64,000 nt of DNA from Budorcas taxicolor (taxonomy: Eukaryota > Chordata > Mammalia > Artiodactyla > Bovidae), in NCBI RefSeq assembly GCF_023091745.1, contig NC_068912.1, positions 104,835,567 through 104,899,566 of the forward strand. The letters run 5' to 3'. Under the pieces are notes generated by a model that saw only the letters and a list, made by a program, of their open reading frames with translations, did no database searches and was not told the DNA's origin. Positions 56,156 to 64,000 of the stretch are shown here, piece after piece. The position numbers and the translations under genes were made by a program. Positions within the stretch are counted from its first letter, which is position 1, and each line of letters starts with the position of its first letter.

Positions 56156-56369
56156 ACCAGCCAGAGACAGGGGGAGGGGGGGGCTGGGCGGGGCAGGTAA
56201 TTAAGGGGCCCTGCAATTACTGTGCCTTCAATCTGGGCCAGAGTTCTCAGGAAGGGGATGGAGATGCTGCTCAGTCGGAGGCCCCAGCTGACTCTGGCAG
56301 GGGGTATCAGCCCTGTCTCGCACTCTTCCTTCCGTTTCCACTCCTGTCTCCCCTGGGCCCCATCCCTAC

Positions 56370-56520
56370 CTCTGTTCAACCACAAGTGATTCACTCATTC
56401 TCATCTTTGCACGACTGTTCCTCCCACTCTGAAGGCCTTTCCCACTCACTCGATCCTGCCCTTCCATCGGCCCCTGCAAAGGACTGCTCTCCAAAAAGTC
56501 TTCCTGGACCAATCATGTCG
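56370..56520 (+). repeat. L2 fragment, sense
   Basis: 'aaggcctttcccactcactc' and 'ccaaaaagtcttcctggacc' follow the L2 3' pattern. Confidence 0.5.
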
Positions 56521-56559
56521 GAAGGGATTGCTCTGAGCTCACATAACACAGCCCCTTTG

Positions 56560-56680
56560 TGTTACAGTAAGGGAACAGACTCTGAGAGGGCAACGATTGG
56601 TCCAGGGTCACACAGCAGAATCAGGACTAGAACTTGAGACTCCTGCATCTAGTACTGGGTTTTGTAACATCACCCTGTGA
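56560..56680 (-). repeat. MIR fragment
   Basis: Antisense MIR: 'ttggtccagggtcacacagc', 'aggactagaacttgagactc'. Confidence 0.65.
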
Positions 56681-56764
56681 GCTCACTAACCAATAACCAG
56701 CCCAGGCATCATCACATGCCAAACCAAGGACACAGACTGAGGGCCTCAGAAGGGTCAAGGACCC

Positions 56765-57260
56765 CATCGCATTTATCCAGCATCTACTTGCTCTGGATTG
56801 CTGCTAGGGAGTGGGAATGCTGTGATCAGCAGACACAGACACAGCCCTGCCTTTAGGGAGTTTAAGGACCCGCCACAGGATCACACAGAGGTATGTTCCA
56901 AGATAAACCAAGAAGAACCTTCAAAAAAGAGGCCCCAGCTGGTGAAACCTTGTGACAAAGACATTTAACCCAACCTGGGGCCCGGGACAGGCCTCTCTGG
57001 AGATGCTGGGCCTGGGCTGCAATCTGGAGAGTGGAAGACAGCAACTAGATGAAGTGGAGCAGGGAAGAACGTTCCAGACAGAGTGCCTGGCATGGGCACA
57101 GTCCAGCAGAGGAAGTCCAGAATGGTTGGAGCTCTGGGTGAGGAGGTAGCCTGAGATCCAGCAGGGAGGCCATAGGGCCCCAGTGATGCAAGACCTCTGG
57201 CTTGGGCATTTGATCTTTATTCTAAAAGCACTGCAAAGCCACTGTAGAGTTTTCAGCAGG
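56765..57260 (-). repeat. L2 fragment, antisense
   Basis: 'catttatccagcatctactt', 'ctgcctttagggagtttaag', 'gaacgttccagacagagtgc', 'tctaaaagcactgcaaagcc' follow L2 in antisense order over about 500 bp. Confidence 0.55.
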
Positions 57261-57749
57261 GGAACTGTGTACATATGCAGTATGAGGAAAGGGTTGGAAG
57301 GGAGCCAGTGAAAGTGGGGCCTGCCGAGAGGCTCCTCCACAGTCCAGGTGGTGGTGGCCGGGACCAGCACTGTGCCAGCGGGCAGTCAAGGAAGGAGTGT
57401 TGAGAAAGGAATGTGTTGAGGATGGAATCTCCTGGGGGAGGGCTAGGACGGGTGGGGGACAAGCTGGGGACGGAGTGGAGGGAGAGGAAGGAGTCAAGGT
57501 AACCCTCGCCAGGCTTCTGGTTTGTGCAATGAGATGGGGGTTAACCACCAAGCTGGGGGCAGTGTGGGAGGAGGGGAAAAGGCTGAGCTGCAGATGCTTC
57601 TGAGAGACTGGAGTCCATTGGAGCTAGAGACCAGAGGTGAGGGGGTAATGAGACGCCACCTGGATCGTGTGGTGAGTGCAGGCCTGAGGCGGCTACTCTG
57701 AGCCACACCTTCTCTGTAGCTCCTTTAACACGACAGGTGCCACTGCTCC

Positions 57750-57840
57750 CACTTTCCAGAAGAGGAAACTAAGGCTCAGACTGGAAAACTGGTTACACAG
57801 AGTTCCGCAGTGAGGACCGGGCAGAACCAAGATCTGCCCT
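57750..57840 (-). repeat. MIR fragment
   Basis: Antisense MIR: 'ttccagaagaggaaactaag', 'gctcagactggaaaactggt'. Confidence 0.6.
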
Positions 57841-58129
57841 CCCTGAGTTTTTCTCACTTCAAGCTGCCCCAGGATGCCTCTCTGGCTCGAACCTGGCCCA
57901 GAGGAGAAAGCAGAGCCACCCACATAGACAGCTGGGAGTACACGGAGCTTTAAGCATCTGACAGGCCCTTGGTGGGAAGCTTCCCGTGCAGAGGAGAAAA
58001 GGGCTAGGAAGGCAGCCTGGAGATGAGCAAGGGCCCCCCCCCTCCCTGTGGTCAGGGCCACTAAACTCACGCTCCTTCTGTGCATTATACAAACTTACTC
58101 TGCTGGGCCCTTTGTACCCAGGAAGGAGT

Positions 58130-58362
58130 GCTGTTGTTAAGTTGCTCAGTCTGAACTGAGACCCCATGGACTGCAGTATGCCAGGCTTCCCTGTCCTTCA
58201 CTATCTCCCAGAGTTTGCTCAAGTTCATGTCCATTGCATTGGTGATGCTATCCAACCATCTCATCCTCTGCCACCCTCTTCTTCTTTTGCCTCTGATCTT
58301 TCCGAGCATCAAGGCCTTTTCCAGTGAATCGGGGCTTCACATCACGTGGCCAAAGTATTGCT
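58130..58362 (-). mobile_element. BovB 3' end, diverged
   Basis: 'gttgctcagtctgaactgag', 'accccatggactgcagtatg', 'cactatctcccagagtttgc', 'tcatgtggccaaagtattg'-like end. It is clearly BovB but more diverged than the copies at 20.5 and 48.9 kb. A MIR-like piece ('cccattttacagctggggaa') follows. Confidence 0.9.
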
Positions 58363-59389
58363 ACTGCCCCCATTTTACAGCTGGGGAAAGAGAGGCCCAG
58401 AGAGAGGATAGTCAAGGTGAGTTCATGGCCAAATGCAGAAAGCCAGGCATGTCTGGCTCCAGGTTCCCTGCTCACTGTCTCCAAGGACTGGAGGGGTTTA
58501 GTGAGCAGCTAGGAGAGGCAGAGAGTGAGAAGCCCTGGGCTCAAGGGCTACCCAGTCCCTGCTATCCCCCATCAACCCCTCAGTGGGCCCTGGGGCCTCT
58601 GGGGTGCAGACCTGAGGGGATAGGGAGAAGGGATGGGAAGCTTTTGAGAGCCTTCGTGGCCACCTGAGTATCCCCAATAGCATCTCTTCACTCTCCCAAC
58701 TGCCCTCACCCCCGGAGCCAGGCAGCCTCTTGAGCCCATGCAGGGGAAGGGAGAAGGCTGACAGAGGTCTTTCCCTGCCCCCACCATGCCTGTCTATTCA
58801 GCTATCCTCCTCTTGGGGCCTTTGGGGTAGTCCTGTCGGTGCTGGACCCTCTGGTCCCTTTGTTCAGAAGAGATCTGAGCAAAGGGGACTGAGACCAAGA
58901 AGCAGCAGCCAGTCCCAGCAGGGAGGGAACAGGAACCCTGTGGCCCACAGGAGGGTGACTGCTGCCCCAGCCTGGAGAAACCACGCCCTGGAGAAAGCCA
59001 ACCCTGTCCTGTGAACCTTGGGATTTGGAGGTGTGGTGGGAAGGCCCAACTGCATAGAAGCGGTTGCTTCCCTGCAGACCCCAGGGGATAGGAAGGAGGG
59101 GGCAGAGCATCGAGGGTCAAATATGTGTGGGGGGATGCTGGGGACAAGGATGAAGCAGAAGGGGTCCTGGCCAGCAGGGGTCACCGGTGCAACAGAAATC
59201 CAAGCAGGTGGTTTGCAAGGAGCCTGCAGGCCTTGACGCAAGTCTGGAGGTTACCAGGGCTAGAACGTGATGCTAGAGCAGGGAATGAAGAGGCACCCAC
59301 TTATCAGACCTGGCTGTTGAAGCACGACCCCAGCATAAGGGGCCCAGGATGGTGTCATAAATAAAAGCCCAGCCTTCAGAATCCGCAAG

Positions 59390-59540
59390 GACAGATGAGT
59401 TGGAATCCTGGGGGCTGCTGGGTGGCCTTGGGCAAGTCTTTTCCTCTCTGATCTTCAGTCCACCTCCGTAACATGAAGATGCTCATCGCACTTCCAGCCT
59501 GGGGTCCTGGCGTGCAGTAAGTCCCCAGCAAATGGACAAA
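59390..59540 (+). repeat. MIR fragment
   Basis: Sense MIR: 'ggtggccttgggcaagtctt', 'ttcctctctgatcttcagtc', 'cagtaagtccccagcaaatg'. Confidence 0.65.
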
Positions 59541-59784
59541 GTCCTTCATAAAACACAAAGATTGCGTTCAGACATCAGGACTGGCTGGAGGATGCCCACA
59601 CCCGCCCTCCCCCCAACCCCCAGCCACTGACCCAGAGTCCTTTACCTTCCCATACAGGTTGGGGTGGGTACCCACTTCCTTCAGAGCCAGAGGGGGTTCA
59701 GTGCAGGAAGAAAGGGCCTCAGGGACAGAATGCCAGGCAACGCACCAGGGATGGAGCTGGGACCTTGGCCACTTGCCAGGTTTG

Positions 59785-59890
59785 CTTCATTTGCTCAACA
59801 AATTGATCATCAAGCGCCTGCCCCCTGGCAGGCTCTGTACCAGGCACAGAAGTATCAGGAGAGAAGGCACACAGGCCCAGGCAGTGACAC
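59785..59890 (-). repeat. L2 fragment, antisense
   Basis: 'catttgctcaacaaattgat', 'ggcaggctctgtaccaggca' are the antisense L2 3' end. Confidence 0.55.
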
Positions 59891-60124
59891 CTCCTGCTGG
59901 CCCCAGGCGGGTGGGGCCGGGTTCTGCCCGTCCTGGGTTGCACTAGTTGGACACATCCTGGTGCCACTTGAGCCACAAGGCCCCGCTACCACCACAGGTA
60001 AGATGACCTGTGACTCAGCAGTTAAAGGCTCTTGAAGGCTGGAGGTCAGGGAGTAGGCTGGCGGCAGAGGAGGGCATCTCCCGCTCTTGTGCACTTCCCT
60101 GCGAAGGCAGCTGCTCGCAGAGAC

Positions 60125-60300
60125 TCTGGAGCTGACAAGGCTTGGTTCACATCCAGGCTTTCTACTTAATTCCCTGGGACCCTGAGGAAGTCACTTTCCA
60201 CCCTCTCAGGCCCAGATGCCTCAGTTAGAAAACAGACCCCTTGGGCCTGCTAGGAGAATACAGGAAACACTTTAAATGATTTACTATATGATTTCTCTTT
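60125..60300 (+). repeat. MIR fragment
   Basis: Sense MIR: 'ggttcacatccaggctttct', 'gaccctgaggaagtcacttt', 'gatgcctcagttagaaaaca'. Confidence 0.6.
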
Positions 60301-60329
60301 CTCTTTCATAAAGAAAGCTCCTCTGCTAC

Positions 60330-60475
60330 AAACTAACCCTGTGAGGTTGGTATTGGTACCCAGCTACAGCAAAGGAAAGGCTCAGAGAAGTTAAGTGACT
60401 TGCGCAAGATCACATAATATAAATCAGGTCCATCAAACTCCAAAGCCTATATTCTTTCTAGAGCACAGACTAGCT
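60330..60475 (-). repeat. MIR fragment
   Basis: Antisense MIR: 'ggctcagagaagttaagtga', 'cttgcgcaagatcacataat'. It forms an inverted pair with the copy just upstream. Confidence 0.65.
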
Positions 60476-61600
60476 CAGGGCAGATTGATTGTTCCTTCTT
60501 GATAATGGGCTCATCTGAGACCAAAGAGTCCTCAGTTCACAGCAAGCTGTCAGTGATGAAGGGCCCTTCTGGGGTCCTGATCCCCACCATCAGAAGCCTA
60601 AAGTCTTGGTTGATAACCCTGGCACTGCTGCAGACTGGATGACCTCAAGCAAGGTCAAGGTCCAAGGCTCATACCAAGCTCCCTTTCCTTAAATGGGGGT
60701 TGGGGGGAGGAGTTAAGCATCGGACACAGAGCATTCCGGGCCTCTCTCTGCTTCTCACCTCCACCTGCTCCATCACAGAGACTGACCCCCAGGCTTCCCT
60801 CTCCAGGGAATCCATGAGACTAGCCCACGCAAGCATGGCAAGAAGCTGCTCTGCTGAAGGGTGCTGCAGCTTCTCAGAAGCATAGCCCCTGCCCGGGCCT
60901 GAGGCTGCAGGAGCTCAGCTGAGATGCCCTTGAGTTTCCCCTGAGGATTTCCTGCACGTCCTTGAAGCAGACCTTCCAGCTGAGGAAGCTCTGCATCTGG
61001 GAACACAAGAGACCCTGCGTCTGTCTGGGCAGAGAGACGCAGCGGGCTGAAGTCTTCCCTGGCCTGTTCTGGGCGTATGTCTTGGTCTATGGCACTGCTG
61101 GATTCCCCTGGCCACAGGGAGGTCAGAGGCTCAGCTGAAATTGAAAGGGACTCCCAGACCTGAGGTGCCCAAATTATAATTAAATTCCCTGATCAAGCCA
61201 TCAGATAAACTGGATTGCCTTCACAAGAGCACAGAATCAGCCAGCTATAATGCCAGACCCACGGCTCCCCTTCCCCAGCCTGCAGGATGATCCAGCAGGG
61301 GGGAAGGTACTGTCATTAAAAAGGACTTTGGGGAGAGAACAGGAAGAGTCAGCTGCGGAAGAGAGCTGCCAGGATGCCCCACAGCCAAGCCTGAGGTAAG
61401 ACCGCAAGTGCCGAGGAAGGAATTCCTGGCAAGCCTGTGTCCTCATGTTTCACCAAGACGTCCAATGTGCCTCAGAGAAGGACAAGATCAGTGACTAAAC
61501 ATCTCTTTGCTTGGTGGGGTCTGGCAGCTGGAAAACCTGTGCTGTTGCCAGAGGTTCTTGTTTGCATCCGGAGCAATTTTAGTTGCATAAAAAGGGAGGG
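60476..61600. other. Intergenic stretch, nothing recognised
   Basis: Unique-looking sequence with no exon signals. An AT-rich motif patch, 'attataattaaattccc', lies at about 61172-61188. Confidence 0.5.
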
Positions 61601-61601
61601 G

Positions 61602-61642
61602 TGTGTGTGTGTGTGTGTGGGTGTGTGTGTGTATGTGTGTGT
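61602..61642 (+). repeat. (GT)n microsatellite
   Basis: About 40 bp of GT repeats, with GG and TA interruptions, between 'gggaggg' and 'agagggtg'. Confidence 0.93.
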
Positions 61643-62289
61643 AGAGGGTGTATTTCCCTCTCAGTATAACATTATTTCTGGTTAACATAATAAATTGGGA
61701 AAATGCAACTACAAAGCAAAACCACACAGCCCTGTCTCCCCCAACACTTTCAGCCTTCTAGTGACTTCCTTTTGTCCTTGGACTTTAGAACACTCTCTGC
61801 TGTCTCCCTAAGCACAGTTAAGATTCCGTGAGCATCTTCCTCTTGCTCTGAGTCCTTCCTCTTCCCAAAGGCCACTCCCTGGCTCACAGTCTTAAGGTTG
61901 TTTCCATCTTCTGCTATTCTGAATACACCTGCCACGAGTGCCTTTGTGTGTGCCGGAAGCTTTTCCCACGTTCTGAACTATCCCCTTTGGATGAAGGCGC
62001 TCCATCCGAAGATCCTCTTTACAGGATGATTCTTGGAGCCTGGGAGAGCTGCGGACCATGCTTCCCATCCTGGGAGCCCTCCACGTTCTTTGTCCCCAAA
62101 ATGGCCAGAGGACATACCTGCGAGACTTTCCCTTCTGCTCAAGGCCCACGAGGATGCGGGCGTCACCCCAGTGGCCCTGGAAAGAGGACTGGGGCTCCTG
62201 AGGAGACAGAGGTTCACGTTTGCTTCATGTATGAAAAAGCAGCCCATCAGCTGGAGATTTCTCTTTGGGGTTCATGGTCAGACACATGG

Positions 62290-62480
62290 GGGTCTTGTCT
62301 CTGTCACTGACTAGCTGTGTGACTTTGGGCAAGTTACTTCCCGTCTCTGAGCCTGTATTCTCATCTGGAGAGTGGAGATGATAATGACACCTACTTTCCT
62401 CAAGTGGCTGTACACATGAAGTGAAATGATGTAGGTAAGGCCTTCTGCCCAGAGTTGGCCACAGCACTGTAAGTGGTCAA
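62290..62480 (+). repeat. MIR, well preserved
   Basis: Sense MIR: 'ctgactagctgtgtgacttt', 'gggcaagttacttcccgtct', 'ctgagcctgtattctcatct'. It is among the best-preserved MIR cores in the window. Confidence 0.8.
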
Positions 62481-62499
62481 CACATTGGAACCATTGTTG

Positions 62500-62549
62500 T
62501 TATTCAGTCGCTAAGTCGTGTCTGACTCTTTGTGACCCCGTGAACTGTT
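62500..62549 (-). mobile_element. Short Bov-A fragment
   Basis: 'tattcagtcgctaagtcgtg' and 'tctgactctttgtgaccccg' are the first ~50 bp of an antisense Bov-A body, then a break. Confidence 0.85.
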
Positions 62550-63430
62550 GGCTGGAACTAGAGATGGCTACTTTAGCTGCACAGCCCTTTCAGTCCAAAA
62601 GGTGTCCTCTGACTTCTCCGGGTGTTCATTTCTCCAGGGCTAAATGGGACTGAGGATGATTTCTGCCTCCCAGAGTTGCCAGGGAGCAAAGGAGCCCGCT
62701 GGGATAAGAAGGAACTCCTTGTCAACTGCAGAGGGCGTGGCGGTCATTTACTTTGCACGTTGTTGGAATCTTCTGGAACTCACTATCTATGGATGGGGCC
62801 CCAGGGGCAGCTCTGGGTAATACAGCCTCCTCCAGGAAGACAAAGCCTGTCTCTAGCTCTATACAACATGCTGGCTCCAACTTCCGCAGACACCTCCCAT
62901 CCCAGCCCCCAGGATCGGGGTTCACGCAGCACTGAGGTCCAGCCCTGGAGTCATCACTCACATCTGTGTGTCCACGGCCACTGGCCATTCTGTCCCTCAG
63001 GCTTCTCTCTGTAAAGTGGGAGCTCCCATCCTGCCTTATGGACTTGTTAGACAGAGCAGGTGAGCTCACAGTGCACCCAGTGGGTGCTCATTCTACGTAA
63101 GTTTCCTTTTCCCCGCAGATCCATAGGCCAGAGGGCCCCTTCTCCCAGCTGCCTGGGTGCATCTGAAATCACCAGGCACCTTCCTGGGGCTCTGCCCGCC
63201 ATGCCTAAAGTGACGAGTGGGGGCCAGGCTGGTCTGTGAAGGTCAGAGGTGTGGATGGGCTCGGGGTCCACAGATAGGGGGAGAGCAAATGGGAACCCTG
63301 ACATGCCGGTTTGTCCAAGCCCTTCCCCAAGGTGAAGGTGTAGCCTGGGATGAGAGAGCTCGTAGGGGGGTGGGCAGGAGGTGGGATACACAGCCCTGCC
63401 CTGTACAAGAGCTCTCATAGTGGAGAGTTG

Positions 63431-63432
63431 TG

Positions 63433-63470
<38 letters not shown>

Positions 63471-63502
63471 ACGCGTGCATGTGTGTGTGTGTGTGTGTGT
63501 GT
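63431..63502 (+). repeat. Compound (GT)n microsatellite
   Basis: Two long GT runs (about 63434-63468 and 63480-63502) separated by 'acacgcgtgcat'. It directly abuts the BovB terminus. Expected to be polymorphic. Confidence 0.95.
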
Positions 63503-63508
63503 GCACCC

Positions 63509-63718
63509 AGTTCAGTTGCTCAGTCGTGAGCCCTCTGACACTTTGTGACCCCATGGACTGCAGCACGCCAGTCCTCCCTGTCCATCACCAATTCCCTGAG
63601 TTGACCCAAACTCATGTCCATTGAGTCAGTGATGCCATCCAACCATCTCATTCTCTGTCATCCCCTTCTCCTCCCACCTTCAATCTTTCCCAGCATCAAG
63701 GTCTTTTCCAATGAGTCA
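63509..63718 (-). mobile_element. BovB 3' end
   Basis: 'cagttcagttgctcagtcgt', 'ctgtccatcaccaattccct', 'catgtccattgagtcagtga', to 'gtcttttccaatgagtca'. About 210 bp of antisense BovB terminus. Confidence 0.94.
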
Positions 63719-64000
63719 CCCACCTGCAATTATAAAACCAGATGCAGCCAGGAATGTTTCAGGGGACAGGTGTAGACAGTTGCCCCTGGGGTCAGGGTGT
63801 GGAGGCAGAGGTGGGCTTCTGGAGGAGGGCATACCTATCTATGGGAGCGGGTGTCTTCCAGGGCCCTGGGAAGCCCCTCCTGACACTCCCTTTGGTGGTG
63901 GCTGCACAGCTCCCTTCCAGAAGCCAGAAACTGACCAGAAGGGCTTAAGGCAGCCTAGACTCCCTCCCAAGGAGCCTGACTTGGCCTGCTCCTGTCTCCT
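63719..64000. other. Window end, nothing recognised
   Basis: Unique sequence without exon or repeat signals. Confidence 0.5.

Noticed and set aside
63431..63502. CRISPR-like regular repeats
   Set aside because: It is a dinucleotide microsatellite in a mammalian genome; no repeat-spacer structure anywhere in the window.
54000..64000. FOXO6 exons expected on the - strand
   Set aside because: No forkhead-coding sequence or GC-rich FOXO6 exon is visible; the gene probably lies beyond the window.

Overview
The window is nuclear DNA from a ruminant, most likely a bovid such as cattle, sheep, goat or buffalo. The evidence is the repeat content: many tRNA-headed Bov-tA and dimeric BOV-A2 SINEs, several 3' ends of the BovB (RTE-type) LINE, CHR-type tRNA SINEs, and a mammal-wide background of L1, L2 and MIR. 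Exons are short and separated by GT-AG introns, and no prokaryotic gene organisation is present.

Region 1 (about 1-7,025) holds the one gene I can support: EDN2, encoding preproendothelin-2, on the + strand. It has a TATA box at 1062-1068, five coding exons (1185-1239, 1577-1739, 3220-3342, 4393-4491, 6294-6387), consensus splice sites and one continuous reading frame of 177 codons. The 3' UTR is AU-rich and ends at an AATAAA at 7001-7006. The 21-residue ET-2 peptide, its furin and converting-enzyme sites and the endothelin-like domain are all intact. The usual start codon, in ideal Kozak context at 1176-1178, reads GTG here, so translation probably begins at the ATG three codons later (1185).

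Region 2 (about 7,026-64,000) is a gene desert. From known mammalian synteny it is probably the spacer between EDN2 and FOXO6, but no FOXO6 exon is visible. Open frames here are repeat-derived or low-complexity and carry no exon signals. The region is layered with retroelements: an L1/SINE/BovB nest at 19.65-21.45 kb, an old L1 split by BovB at 21.9-22.9 kb, an ancient repeat split by a SINE at 26.9-27.6 kb, and a decayed endogenous-retrovirus-like block on the - strand at 46.9-52.6 kb. That last block is itself interrupted by a CHR SINE that contains a BovB, and by an inverted pair of SINEs.

I did not find a convincing undescribed functional system. The observations most worth checking are the displaced EDN2 start codon, a SINE subfamily with two tRNA heads and a shared internal junction (three copies), two BovB copies truncated within about 7 nt of each other, the nested retrovirus-like locus, and an AT-rich cluster of TAATTA-type homeodomain motifs at 16.42-16.50 kb that could be a conserved regulatory element.
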